Assembly (NCBI RefSeq): GCF_000764305.2
Contig: NW_025936499.1
Coordinates: 124,001 to 188,000, forward strand
DNA length: 64,000 nucleotides
Direction of reading: 5' to 3'
Source of the DNA: Hyalella azteca
Lineage: Eukaryota; Arthropoda; Malacostraca; Amphipoda; Hyalellidae
The notes below the pieces were generated by a model that did no database searches, had not been told where the DNA came from, and saw only the letters and a program-made list of their open reading frames with translations. Of this stretch, positions 1-12,659 are shown piece by piece (within the stretch, counting starts at the first letter, position 1; each line of letters opens with the position of its first letter). The position numbers were made by a program, and so were the translations under genes.

Positions 1-2551
1 TGAAGGTACTGTCCTAAACTTCCAACACCTTCCATATCATTATGATGACACAACTAGTATATATGAATTTAGCCCGCCGTTGCAGTTGTTTTGATAAACA
101 CATACTGTTGCAAAGTTTCAAAATCACTTTGCTTATGATTAATGGTGCAAAATTTGATCTAATAATTCAGAAGAATGGATAATATTTTCAATTCTATACT
201 GAATTAAAATATAAGGTAAATCTGAATTACGAGGTAAATTCTAATTACGAACAAAAAATTCTTACTCCTCGTAAAACTTCAATTACTTCATTAAAGACGC
301 CTGAATGTATTATTAGTCTGTTATTAGATGCCCGGAAGTCCAACATAGTCGTTAGAAATATAATATACACAGACCATAACATAAAAGATTAAATCTTTCA
401 TGGTCCTTGAACAAGCAGTAAAGTTAGAACCTCACGATGCAGGTTGCGAGGATGGAGTGTATGTAGCGACGTTGTCATTCAGAAATGTCGGAGATGATTT
501 ACGGCAAAGAAATTAAATAACAAAATATTAATATTGTTAGGGACTCCACCGATATGACTTCCCACCGATATGACTTGTTTTGACTCGATATGACTTGTTC
601 CCACCGATATGACTTGTCAATACATGTTTTCTTATTTTTCATTGTTGCGTAATCCACCACAGAGGTACGTGGTTGCATTAGTTCTGGTAATATTTTTGAT
701 TATAATGGGCGTGTAAATTCAGTGATGCTTCAGTAATTGTCGTTTATTTATAGATAAAAAATGTGTATGTGTAATTTATTCATGTGTGTAGTGTTCGGTT
801 CCATATTCAGTCTTTAACTAATTATTACTAGTCCTAAGTTAGGTTTGTTTTTACATTTCAGAAAGACTCCGAAGGCTGAATTCGAATCTTGAGTCGAAAG
901 TTAGAACATGAGTTAAAGGAAAGACACGGTTTATTTATATTTTGATCTCTTGTATTTATCGTTTATTTATCATAGATATCATTATCATTTTATTCATCTT
1001 TTATTTGTCACTAAACAAGCGACAATATTCTGGATTATGATCGACATTTCCGCTTGACGATTGCGATTTGCTCTTCCGCCACTATGTCTAATTTAGGAGG
1101 CGTTACAGAGAAAAAATGCTCATATGTAACTTGCATATTCACGGCTCTTGTTAGAGCACATCGTTTCTGCACTGCACTGAATGTTCACATTAATGTATCT
1201 ATTCACGTTCGCATTTATGTATGTATGTATTCACATTCTCTAGCAGATGCCTGCAATGATATAATTAGTTTATACTTAACATAATTAGTCTTCAGAGGAA
1301 GAAATGCAACATTTAGAGTCTCAGATGCTCTCTCGCTTCACAGGTCTCGGTTACAACTATTATACTCAGCAGGCAGAATCTATTCCCTGCAAACAACTTT
1401 ATTAATAGCCGATCACGCGCATACAATAATGTGCATATTACGCATTCATAAAACAATTTATCCAATAGAAGAAGGTTTCATAAAGTATACAACTTATGTG
1501 ATACTTGTAATTGTTCATTTGCATGCTGTATCGGATGCATTACAGCAACGAAGCTGCACCTCGAGGAGCCTCCAGCGTCTCTAATTCAAATCGAATGTTT
1601 CAGGTTAAGATAACCACTTATGTTGATTTTTAACAGAAATTATTACCTTTGTTTCGTGAAATAAATAATCTTCCATTGTAGGATGTTTTTTGACCTCGAC
1701 ATCAATTGATGATAGATTATTGTTCAAAAATAGTTTCATTCATGTATAATTTATTATCTTCAAAACCCCAATTAACTACTTACGGGTTCAATTAGCTTGT
1801 ATCGTTGCAAGCGTAATCTCCTATTATCACCTTTTGATCGGATTAATTGTAAAACTTTTGAGATTAATGGAGACTGATATAGTTTAAAATGCCGCACGTT
1901 TTCTGTAAATATTGTTCCATCTTGTAAATATTGTGTAATAATGGGTAATCATGTTGTTGTTCTGTCACTGAAAACAAAATGCATTTCGGAGTAAAAAGAA
2001 AAAAAAGTTTCAACATGTTTGCCGGTTTTCAATGACGGAAAAGTTTGGCTATTTCAAATGTCAATGTGCAGAGTGAACCTCTTTAAACTTGATTATTGAT
2101 AAGAATGTTCGTTGTCGTGGAATGAGGTCATTAGTGACAGTCAAACTCTAGTGCTCAAAACATGGATTCGGGCAACGTTATTTCGTACTGTAAGAGTGTA
2201 ATGTGTATAGGTCATTGGTAACACTAAAAGTGCACGTGCGAAAACTAGTCGATTGGGCGATATGACCAATCGCCCTCCGCGTCAGTAAAAGCCAACAATA
2301 CGATCTGAATGTTACATTGGGTAGGCTTCTTATATTTTTAGAATCGACCACCAGCTAGATCTCATAAAAGTTCTAATATGACAGAAGTGAGTTCAAAAAT
2401 TAATCACATGTTTGCTCTAAAAAGTCAACGGTGCAGGTAACCTCTCGATAGCAAAAATTCCTTGAAGCTAAGTCACCAGCGTAGGAAGTGACGCCTCACT
2501 TTGTAGCCTTTTACCGGTTATCGCAAGTGGCAGGCAGACACGGCTTGGAAC
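1..2551. other. unassigned AT-rich DNA
   Basis: No open frame with convincing protein character or splice-site support is seen here. The only structured stretch is the short tandem repeat at 541-620. It lies downstream of the predicted 3' end of the minus-strand gene whose last exon is at 2552-2685, so part of it may be that gene's 3' UTR. I saw no strong polyadenylation arrangement to prove this. Confidence 0.5.
541..620. repeat. short tandem repeat, CGATATGACTTG core
   Basis: Four near-copies of a segment containing CGATATGACTTG follow one another at roughly 20-bp spacing, with CCCAC or TTTGACT joining pieces. This is a small, slightly irregular minisatellite with no coding role evident. 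Confidence 0.75.
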
Positions 2552-2685
2552 TTAAAGCGCGGCCGAACCTTTGGCACCGACAACGAAGAGTCTCTGCAAG
2601 TGGCCGGTCCTCTGAACGAGAACAACCTTCAACATGTCCAGCCTGGGCACGTCACCTTTGAATGCAACCAACGGCAAGAGTGTGG
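2552..2685 (-). CDS. predicted last exon (c) of secreted protein gene
   Basis: On the minus strand an acceptor-like TTTGCTCACAG (AG at 2687-2686) opens a frame that, entered after one leftover base from the previous exon, runs 43 codons to TAA at 2554-2552. The peptide has a natural, mildly hydrophobic composition (it includes VAFKGDVPRLDMLK and RLFVVGAKGSAAL). The phase fits the donor at 3101 of exon b, and joining exons a, b and c gives 780 nt, 259 residues plus stop. I recognise no family. A rival open frame runs on the plus strand through the same bases (stop TAG near 2712), so the coding strand is not settled. The exon is inferred from phase and splice motifs only. Confidence 0.35.
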
Positions 2686-3101
2686 CTGTGAGCAAAGCAA
2701 TGCTTTTCTATAGATTATAGCTAGCACCGTGAGCTACATCTTGTGAAAGTCTCCCTGCACTCATATGCCCGACCATTGCTGATTCTATGCATGGCAACGC
2801 AGTCGTGCTTGATACTCAATAAGAATTATAATTGCCTGTAATATTAATAACGTATATTTGTTTCTTGTTGATATGCTTATTTGTTGTAATTACTTATTTT
2901 GCTGGTCATTCTTGCGAAAGTTTAATTGTTGTATAACTCCACATTAAGTGCCAATAAATTCTTTTGCGTAATAAGCCTTTGTTTTGCAGTGAATTCGGTT
3001 CCAAAATTTGCAGCTAGAACCAGTTTTTTGATGCATTTGGAAGCCAATGCATGAGACTTGACAGTAGACTGCTCTCCCCACTCTTCCAGAGGGTCACTCA
3101 C

Positions 3102-3355
3102 CCCACTCGCATGCTCCTCGAGAATGCAGCAGCACTCTCACTCTCACCCAGTCATTCATAGCTCCATAGAAGCTCTCCTCCCTCAGAACTTGAAGCCTTA
3201 GGCGCTTCCAGTTCTCAGTCTCGTCTGGCTGGAAGATGAGCGGCGAACATTCATCGGTCGCGATTGAATGCGAGATTCTGAGCTCAGTAAAGTAATACAA
3301 ATTTTCAAAATCGAAACCGTTGCCCCAATACATGAACGACCCGCGAGGTCTTCGT
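3102..3355 (-). CDS. predicted middle exon (b) of secreted protein gene
   Basis: Minus-strand exon bounded by acceptor TTGTCGATTACAG (AG at 3357-3356) and donor GGTGAGTG (GT at 3101-3100). Its first base completes the split codon left by exon a (AG+A, Arg), giving a basic RRRPR stretch that follows KRQTE in exon a. This looks like a furin or other proprotein-convertase site. The remaining peptide has ordinary protein character: FMYWGNGFDFENLYYF, then a single DEC cysteine, then PDETENWKRLRLQVL and SFYGAMNDW. A second good donor, GTGAGA at 3147-3142, directly after the NDW codons would end the exon in phase 0 instead, so the 3' boundary is ambiguous. No domain is recognised. Pairing with exon c requires the donor at 3101. 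Confidence 0.42.
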
Positions 3356-3552
3356 CTGTAATCGACAAATTATATCCAAAAATTAGAATACCTTTAGGTA
3401 TCGGCATTTGAGAGTTTCGAGAAGTGACTGAGAAAACAAGCATTTCGTTATAAAGGCTAAAAAATGCACTAAACGAATATTTAAAACCACATGTAAGAAA
3501 TAATTGTGCAGATATGTAATCATTACCCCTGTGAAACTACCCGAAAAGATAT

Positions 3553-3692
3553 CTCTGAGGCATGGGCGGCGAGTTCTGGTGTGTTAAGATGCATCAAACT
3601 CGATGAGACGTTCTTATGGCTCAGTGATTATGAGGTAGAGCGAGCGGCAGCAAATATATTCCATCATCAAAGAGCCTCGGCCGCCTTCACAC
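3553..3692 (+). repeat. dispersed repeat R, plus-oriented copy
   Basis: About 140 bp, from the TGAGGCATG region through TTATGGCTCAGTGATTATGA to CGGCCGCCTTCACAC, is closely matched in inverted orientation at about 10270-10436. The best-conserved core includes GAGGTAGAGCGAGCGGCAGC and AAAGAGCCTCGGCCGCC. No long frame is shared, so it is an uncharacterised dispersed repeat. Confidence 0.7.
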
Positions 3693-5400
3693 AAATCCCA
3701 ACGTACGACCAACGTCAAAATTGTTCGCCTAATTTGCACCAAGACGTAATGTTAACAACGTACGGCTGTCTTCTTATTAACTTGAGTTCGATTTGCAACA
3801 ACAGAAGCGGGTAAAAATTTGCTTCACTTCAGATTCCATTTTGAACAATCACACCATTACTGCCAAAGATTTAAGGCCTCGTTATTTTTGCCCCGTTTGA
3901 AAATAAACCATCATCCTCTGCTGTTGTTGATGTTGGGCTGTAGCGAGCACCTATTGGTAAATAATTAAAACAGTAAAATCAATTAGCTATCATTCTGCGT
4001 TCGAGAAAGAAATGATTGTGGAAAATTGCAACAAAATTAGTAGGAACGAATGAATGCCTAAAATTTTATGCATTTAAACAATTTAGGCACGAGGGAATAT
4101 CCGCGACCGCATGTTAATAACAAACCAGTCAGTCGAAATAATTTTGCGAAGAACCAGCATTTAATCCACGTTATTTTTAATGTTATGAACAGTTCATCTG
4201 AAGTACCCAATCAACCATTGGGATCCGAAGCAATCATGATGTATAGCAGCCAATAAATAATTATTATCATATAATTTTCACATTTCAGATTACGAATGTT
4301 AATTATAGCATAGAGCTTGGGCGACATGTCGGTGGCTAGTTTGAGGCATGGAATCAAGAGTTGCGTCAGATGTTGGCTGCTCATAAAATGGATCGATGGT
4401 CTTTTGGAAAAACGCAGGTGCCTTGAGGCTCGTCGAGTCTGGCAACAGCAATGCAGGCTAACTCGCGCGGCGTCTGGCTTGTCTACAAGATGTGATGTAA
4501 AGAAGCCCCAGAGAAATGTTTGGGAGGCCAAAGAAAAAAGTGGCCGAGTCGAGTTGAGGCTCAGCAGCCTTTTTATGCCTCAATAAATATTACGGCCGAC
4601 CAGGGCTGCAGGTCGAACCAACATGAACGCTTTGCTAAGATGAAAGGCTTACGTTAGATGTGGTCTGCATTGGGCCGGCCACACCAGATCACGGGATTAT
4701 CGATCTAAATATATTTCAAAAGACTAATTCGAAATTCATCTTTGATTTAGGAGGGCAGGGTATTTATTGCAAAAATTATACAGATTTGTGAAAAGTGTTG
4801 TAAAAAATGTGAAAATTGAATAATAGATTTGCATTCCTTTCCATTGCGGATTGACTACGAACATAAGATAAAAATTGTATTATCCTACATTTTAGGGATG
4901 ATTCTGATGAGTTGAAGTTCAATCTTATAAGAGCAACCTTGCAAAATAGATCGACATACCGTAGATGATTGGGCTAAAATAACCAGCTTGGGCATAATCA
5001 TTTGACGCTTAAATGCCTTTACGTGAGAATTACCAATGCGGTCTTTACGCGTGCATGAAGTCGCCAAGGCAGCAGGTATATGGAACTTTAATTATTATTG
5101 CTGCTCATTGATGTACATCTGTCAAAGTAATATCGCCTCTAATATGATTGCTTCATTCAGCGCCTTGCGATTGCGTGTCAGGATTATCAGATACTTGGAG
5201 ATATGTGTTCAAATGCAATAATTTTAAATAATCCGTGCAATTCAACTGCAATCATTTGAACACATCATATTAAACCGAGAGACTCCACATAGCTGGCCGT
5301 ACCAGACTCGTCTTGTGCTGCCTGCAGACAATAACCTGTTATGAAAGAGCGGTCGCAGGAGTCTACGTCGCGCCCAGTCGCTCGAATGCATCGCCGCGAG

Positions 5401-5985
5401 CTGTGTGGCTATACAAGAGGTGGCTATACACTGCAAAAGAGGTGGCTATACACTACACAGTAGGTGGCTATACACTACACAAGAGGTGGCTATACACTAC
5501 ACAAGCGGTGGCTATACACTACACAAGAGGTGGCTATAAATTACACAAGCCGTGGATATACACTACACAAGCGGTGGTTATACACTACACAAGCGGTGGC
5601 TATACACTACACAAGCGGTGGCTATACACTGCACAAGCTGTGGCTATACACTACACAAGCTGTGGCTATACACTGCACAAGCGGTGGTTATACACTGCAC
5701 AAGCTGTGGCTATACACTACACAAGCGGTGGCTATACACTACACAAGCGGTGGTTATACACTACACAAGCGGTGGCTATTCACTACACAGGTTGTGTGGT
5801 TTGGCCGCGAGCTGCATGGCTACACAAGAGGTGGCTCTTCACCACACAAGCTGTGTGGTGAGACCTTTCGATGTGGCTACACAAGCGGTGGCTATACGCA
5901 ATACACAGGTTGTGTGGTTTAGACTCGAGCTGTATGGCTACAAGAGAGGTAGCTTATTCAGGGTGCGTAGATGTGGCTATATATT
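5401..5985. repeat. 22-bp minisatellite (about 24 units)
   Basis: Head-to-tail units of 22 bp with core GGTGGCTATACACTACACAA run from 5401 to about 5790, then degrade into longer, less regular units to about 5985. The period is not a multiple of three, so each plus frame cycles through all three unit phases. All are stop-free, which explains the overlapping open frames of 150-180 codons rich in YT, HK and GGY. I do not call these genes: there is no donor, signal peptide or non-repeat coding flank. The flanking GAGCTGTGTGGC text recurs near 5810 and 5920, so a larger unit was also duplicated. Confidence 0.9.
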
Positions 5986-6059
5986 CACTACGCAGGAGAC
6001 GTTACATGCTATTTATTTGCGCAAATTGCGAAAACGTGAACAGCGCAGAAACGTTTAAT

Positions 6060-8050
6060 TGGGAAAATTTTGAAATGGTGTTAGCGTTCAATAAATGAAT
6101 TAAAGCTGGGATCATTTCTTTCTCAGCATTGAGGTTCCCAATGCCTGCTAACGGAAGACAGACATGACGTCTTATATACATATAGAAGAACAGCAAAACC
6201 GACGCATCACGCGTTAAATTCTTCCGATAAACTAATTGCAAATTTTGCTATTATTACTGTCATGTTAACGGAAAGAGTATTTGGCATCACGCTTACGTGT
6301 GTGTTATTTTATCGAGACTTGATTGTTATGTTCAACGATGTACCAATTAACGCGTTCCCGTCACGATGATTTCTCAGTTCAATTAATTCAGACCGGTGCA
6401 AAATAGTGAGGCAAATCTAAAATTGGCTCAATTTCACTGAAAATGTGGGACTCTAGCATCGAATATTTCATTTGAAAGTAATTCATTACTGCTGTTGATT
6501 ATGTAGGGAATAATTTTTCAACTTTGCAAAAAGTGGTACACTGTACGCTTAATTTTAAGTGTGTTGCATTTTGATTTAAGTTGTAGTTTTAGGAGCAGTA
6601 AACTATCCAAATCTGACAAGCTTCGGATTATTAATTGTTTTACATTTTAGAACGAGAGCTGTAAAGGACAAAAGAATTGCAAATTTCTGTAAATTATTGC
6701 TTCGGATGATAAATTCTTAATGCAGGTATAAACCGACAGTTTTTCAGTGCAAGTTTCAATAATTCTTACGCTAATCACTACTCTTTCGTTTTCACACTCT
6801 AAACTTGCCTCAAGTGTAGATCGTGTAAGATTCAGTTTAATATTTAACCTTCTTCTCCAAAAACCAGCGATAAACTCTTCGTTTGCCTGTTTCGTAATAT
6901 GTGGCTTGGATAAAAATCAATTGTGATGCAATCATGCGCAGTCACTTAGATCATCGAACCTATTTGTCAGGCAAACCTCCACCTCCCGTTGTGAAGAAAT
7001 TTATTGATAAAACATTGTGAGCTTGGGAGGATCAAACACTCTCCGCTTCCTCTGTAAATAAGTGGACCGATTTGTTTTTCTTATAATAAGCTCGCTATAC
7101 AAAGCCCATTTCCATATCCCATATTGTTCTATGATGAATTATCGATCTAACATCTTTTAGACATAGATCTAAAAAAGGAGCAGAACACTATTAAATCATT
7201 GTCCTCACATGTAATGTTGACACTACATTCTCAGGCTTGGCAGGCTAGGCCCAGACGTATAGTCTGAGCAAACACTTTCCTTAGACTCAATAATCGGCAG
7301 GAGAAATCAGCGGAGAAATGCCCTGCGGCATAAGGGTATAGCTCTTCGGCCTGGCAATAACGAGGTTTGTGCGAGCACTCAGTTCAACATTCAGCGAATT
7401 GAACTGGAAATGAAATATAGCGCACTTCAGGGTCTAATACGTAACCGAGCAACTTGATTTACAACTCGCGCTCAAATAACAATTTGGAAAATATATCGCT
7501 TGGTCCTTATGGTCGAGAATGAATGACGGAGCCATAAACTTGGTTACAGTTGTGTTTGATAACGTTTTATTAATGCTGCATAATCTACTGAGTAATGAAA
7601 AGTATAAACGAAAACCTACCAAATAAATTTGTAGTTGAAAACCAGCATAATTCAAACATTGATAACAGAAGGAAAATATTTTTTATATGGAAATCAAATT
7701 TTTTATTATCGGGATTTATCGATCTTTGTAATTTTTAATAGATATTTTTCTTCGGTTTTTTCATAGTTTATAACAAGCAACTAAACTCTGTTATCATGAC
7801 TGTTGTCATCTTCCGAGCAGGAAAATGTACATGGGCGTCGTCTTATTCAAGGGAAACCTCATACACAAGGCACAGAAGTTCCTCAAGTATAGAAAGATTG
7901 CAAAACAACAATTGTTGTTCAGAATATATAATTTTCCACCCGAAAGGAACCTAATGAGGCCGCGAGCTCTAATTCGCTGGTCGGTCGTCCCATTGGTTCC
8001 GAGAACCGCAGCGATGGAGGATCAAAACTTGGTGGCTGGCTCGTGTTGTT
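6060..8050. other. non-coding, within the predicted minus-strand intron
   Basis: No supported gene or repeat. If exons a (8685-9076) and b (3102-3355) are correctly joined, this is part of their 5.3-kb intron, which also contains the 22-bp minisatellite. Confidence 0.4.
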
Positions 8051-8052
8051 GC

Positions 8053-8190
8053 TGAGTTACACTGAGTCTGGGTCTAGTTACACTGAGCCTGAGTCTTGTT
8101 ACACCGAGCCTTATATATAGTATAGTTACACTGAGCTCGAGTCTAGTTACACCGAGCCTGGGTTTAATTAAATTGAGGCTGATCCTGATT
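8053..8190. repeat. degenerate ~21-bp tandem repeat
   Basis: Six imperfect units built on GTTACACTGAGCCTGGGTCT, with C/A and CTG/CCG variants and one unit extended by a TATATA stretch. The last unit (ATTAAATTGAGGCTG) is strongly diverged. Confidence 0.75.
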
Positions 8191-8684
8191 CCAATTAAAA
8201 AAGGTTAATCATTCCGTAAACCGGTGAATAATTCTAATTCTATCCACTTCAGTAGATAATGACCAGTTAAACAAAAAATTATGGCTGTTATTTTTATACA
8301 ATTCCTATAACAATGACGCAAAAATCCGAAAGAAAAACGGAACATGTTGAGATTTTAGTTCCTCAGCTCTGACACGGGTCTCACTTGTGGCAAATAAGCT
8401 GAGCTGCTGACCCATCGGAGTAACTACTTCACCAGAAGTAGGAAAGTAAGTAACCACATTTTATCGTCACTGATTAATTGCTATCACGGCCAATCTTGAA
8501 TGTAAACCATTCAGTAGCGAACTTACAGTATATGCATTATAGCCGCTGTGAATCGAATAATACCTGGAATACAAATATACGTAACTTACAACGGCAGTCT
8601 CATAAATTCAAGACTCTCATATGATGCCATTGCAGAAGTGAAAAGGTTCACTGCGATATTGTAACATAATCGAGCTTCTCTTAC

Positions 8685-9076
8685 CTTTCAGTCTGTCGCT
8701 TGACCCTGCTCACTGCCTCGCTCAATTCCTCGTCGCTAAGTCGTGAGTGTCGATTTGAAGTCGTTGTCGTCGCGGAGCGAGTCGTCCTCGAAGTCGATGC
8801 CCCATCGTCGTATTTATCACTGTCATCATTACTGTTTAGGTGTTTAATCACATCCAAGTTATAATTTGGCTCATGACCGAGCTGCTCCCTCGCCCGGTCT
8901 TCTTCTGACCAGTGCCAGTTTTCAGCTTTTGTGTCAAAGTTAACATGGTTTCTCACGGAATTTGTTGCACTCACGTTCGGTGCATGAAGCAAAAACACTG
9001 TTATGAGCCTCACTAGGGCAGTTTTCAAGCGCCACTTTGCATCAGAAGGATGATTTGAAAATGTGCACGGCCACAT
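8685..9076 (-). CDS. first coding exon (a): signal peptide plus acidic pro-region
   Basis: ATG at 9076-9074 has A at -3 and is the first in-frame ATG after an upstream in-frame TGA. The frame runs about 130 codons to a textbook donor, GAAAG|GTAAGAG (GT at 8684-8683), ending in phase 2. The peptide has a basic N-terminal region, then a hydrophobic segment at residues 19-37 (ALVRLITVFLLHAPNVSA) typical of a signal peptide or signal anchor. An acidic, Ser/Thr-rich low-complexity region follows (SNDDSDKYDDG, then a TTRSATTTT run), then LSDEELSEAVSRVKRQTE with a dibasic KR. This suggests a secreted precursor or a type II membrane protein cleaved by a convertase. No named family is recognised. The absence of a Cys-rich block in the visible part argues against a cystine-knot hormone. 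Confidence 0.6.
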
Positions 9077-12000
9077 GATGCAGCTGAATACTCATTCAGG
9101 CACATTCGAGTTCACACTACCAATTGTACACCGAATTGTCACCTTTTCAAACATTGGGACACTCTGGGAATAATGTTATACATGAAATTTCAGACAAGAA
9201 TCTTATCCCAGTGGATCAAGTCTGTCATTATATCTGTTTACTGACATTTTTGTAGGATTTGAAAGAACTGCACAGTCATAATCTACTATCGAGGTTCGTT
9301 CGTTGAATCACTGCGCAAATAAAATGTTGACGGAATGAATCACTAGAGATGTTGAGCACATGCCCTACATTCTCACGAAGTATACATAAAGCAATTATTG
9401 TAATGTAAAAAGAAGTTCTACGCATCTGTCAAAAAATTCTGAAGTTAATGAAGAAATTTCCTGTTATTGGGATTAGTCGAATCAATTGAACATTTTTTTT
9501 GCGAAGAAGATTCTAGTTTTGGACTTTATCTTTAATACTAATTTATAATGTTATCAAATGCGAAGAACAATTTCGTACAGGTGTACCGAAAGTATTGATC
9601 TGCGTCTAAAACTTGTTGCGAAGCATGCAATGTGAAATAACACCGAAATATAGAGACTACTTTCGGGCATTTAGATATAATATTCACGGATTTACAGAAG
9701 CTATGTCAAGTATCTTCTTCTAGGTGTTGTTTTTAACGATTTAATGTTCAAACAATAAACTTATCCTTAATTATTAAACATATAAACTGAACATATGAAT
9801 GAATCTATCGGACTGACGATGACCAATATGAAAGTGAATTCAAGTTCTATAACTGTTATCTGAACTTCCATGTTTAACACATGATTTCACAATTTAAACA
9901 AATTTAAGGAATCTCTCATATCGAAAGACGATTTTATATAAAAATATTTTATGTCTACTAATTTAGACAAGAGGTCGAATTAACATCACAAATTTCTTAT
10001 TATATCGATATAATCAATAATTGGTATTCCGCAAAAAAATGCATTGATATTCCTCGAATGAAATGTATTAGTCACGCTGAATACTTACTATACACAAAAA
10101 GAATATTGATGATTGATCAGCCGTTAGAAAATTTTCCGGATGGAGATGCCACTTATCGCAGAGTTTGACATAAGTGTTCCTCATGCCACAGAAGCGTGAT
10201 GCTGCGGCTTACATTCAACACATGTGCCGACGCAGTCGTGCTTACAGCGCCACGACTCCGCACGGCTTGAGATCGTGTGAAGGCGGCCGAGGCTCTTTGA
10301 TGGTGGAATATATGTGCTGCCGCTCGCTCTACCTCATAATCACTGAGCCATAAGAACTTCCCATCGAGTTTTGTGCATCTTTACACACCAGTACCCGCCT
10401 CGCTTGCATCGCCTCAGCTGCTTCCTCTGCATTCTGCAGGATTTATGACAGTGTTCCCAAGGCGGGGATAAAGTTTGAATTTTTGGGCCGTTTCTTCATG
10501 CCGTTGTGCGCAGCCATTACATGCGAGGATGGATATTACTGACTGTATGCCATGCAAATATTTAAAACCTGCATTCAATTTCCTAATAATATTTTTTAAT
10601 TTGTTGTCTTAAGCTGACCCTCCATTCATGTTCGGAATTCGTAGGCAAGAACTTGCGGCGTGTGATGACTAGCGTCAAACCAATATCACATGGAACTAAA
10701 TTACCGATACAAGACATTTATTAGCAAGGCCATAAAACAGAAATAAAAAATCTATTAATTTAAATTCTTAATCAATAAGACTGATAAGAACTTAATCCGC
10801 CAATCGAATTTTAACCTAAAAAGTATAATTATCGGTCATCATAAATCTAAACATGCATACGACATGCATGACAATTTTTTAGTATGCTGTCCAATGAAGC
10901 AATTATGTTTATTTTTAAACAAAAGCCTATTTTAAATGCCGCTAATAGTTCATATCCCCTCGAAATTGTAAATAGATAGATTTGTGCCCGTGTTTGCTTC
11001 ATTCTTGTTTGTTTCTCATTTGACGATTTATGCATCAATGTGAATTTATTGCTAATTGATTGTACCTGTGTTTTAGGTTTTGAACTGATGATAGAGCTGG
11101 TCTCCGAAACGTTTTCCTTTTTAAGAAATGGTGAATTTTCTGGCTATTTTCTTTGCTTTTAAATTTTTGATAAACTTGCGATTTAAGCAGTCAAGTGATT
11201 TTAATAGCAATTATGTTGATATTATTGCCATGCAGCGTACGGTATATCCGCACGGGCATTAATATTAAACCTTTGTCTTCGGCTGATTACTCGCGTTACG
11301 CAAAATTAGAGATGAATAACTTAGAAGAAAGTTAAATTATTCGTGGCTATTGATTGTACTGCTGAACATTTACTTCGATCACGAATTTATAAACGGATAG
11401 CAGGTTTCATTTGCAATTTCAGTTATTTAAGAGGTACTTTTCCGCTATATAGTGTTTCTCTCAATGCTAAAAATGTAACAATAACTGAATTAATGAACAA
11501 GGAATGTAGCTCGCGATGAATTTTACATTTTAGAAGTTCTGTGTTCACTGAATCATATAACGTCCCTCAGTTCTAATTCAACTAAGACACGCGTCACCAG
11601 TGACGAATTAAAGTAGATTTACCTTCATTCTTATGAGGTCGGAAGAATAAAAAACTTTCAGTTTCCGCGGAGCCGAATAAATGGAATTCTGATTGAAGTT
11701 TGTTTTAAGAAACAATAATTCATATTTGAATCACCTTTCGATTTAGCAACAATGTTCGAAAGTCTTCATTTTCCCGTGTGTTCGTTTTACTGCACATATG
11801 CTCATGCATTATTCATGTCAAAAATGATGCATAGGGAGGCTTAAGAGAACACTACACGGCCGCAGCAGCATAATGCTGTGTCGCGAAGAATGAGTGTCTC
11901 TGTTAAGGATATATTTTTTTGTTTATAACATGTAGCGACATTGTGCGAACATAGAACGTCTCGTGTAGGTCTGGTGTATCCGATTCTGTATCATATTTTA

Positions 12001-12650
12001 AAGTAGCAGGTGTACATGTTCATAATTGTGACCCTAAAATATTTATATGGGCGTCGACAAGCATATAATATTTTAACGAATATAACAGGTCGAAACTTCA
12101 TATTTAAAGAGATAAATGGAACAATTGATGTGGAGAAGAAATGAAGCTGAAAAAATCAATTATTATCTAAAGGTAATATTTAATTTCCCTGTTTGTTGTG
12201 GCGTAAAAACTGAATTTGATACATCAAAGTAGTTAGTACTTCATTGTTGTTTTCCGCTTCTTAGACAAAGCTTTCATGGATCTGCAATTTTCATAGCCTT
12301 ATCATTTACATTTAATTTATATTCTTATATCACGCCTTGAGGAGACAGAGAAACAATTATTAAACGCATTAGTTTACAATAAAAATTTACAGCATAACAA
12401 GCATCATCATTTCACTGAATTTTTTAACCCAAAAATAAGTTATGAACGACAAATCTTTTTCAAATCTAATCAATCAGTCGAAAGCACACCGGGTTTAATT
12501 ACACATACATTTATTTGTCTACAGGTTAAACTAAAGTAAATAATTTAAAACTAATAAACAAGAAACAGGCATCATTGCAGGAGGATTTCTTGCTATTATC
12601 AAGAAAATATCAAGACGATATTTTCAACTTCTCAATTACAATAAGATTCA
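9077..12650. other. upstream DNA of the minus-strand gene; nothing else supported
   Basis: AT-rich, with no plausible exon. It contains the inverted copy of dispersed repeat R (about 10270-10436). Any promoter for the minus-strand gene would be expected in or beyond this stretch. No TATA or initiator signal stands out close to 9076. Confidence 0.4.
10270..10436 (-). repeat. dispersed repeat R, inverted copy
   Basis: Reverse complement of the 3553-3692 repeat, sharing AGTGATTATGAGGTAGAGCG and the CGGCCGCCTTCACAC end with about a dozen substitutions. The pair is about 6.6 kb apart in opposite orientation. Confidence 0.7.
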
Positions 12651-12659
12651 CTGCTTATA

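Noticed and set aside
2507..2712. Plus-strand frame with acceptor-like TTTGTAG and donor-like GGCT|GTGAGC
   Set aside because: The minus-strand reading has a better acceptor and fits the phase of a neighbouring exon; kept only as an alternative.
5313..6058. Three overlapping plus-strand open frames of 150-180 codons
   Set aside because: They are the three frames of a stop-free 22-bp satellite; no splice, signal or domain evidence.
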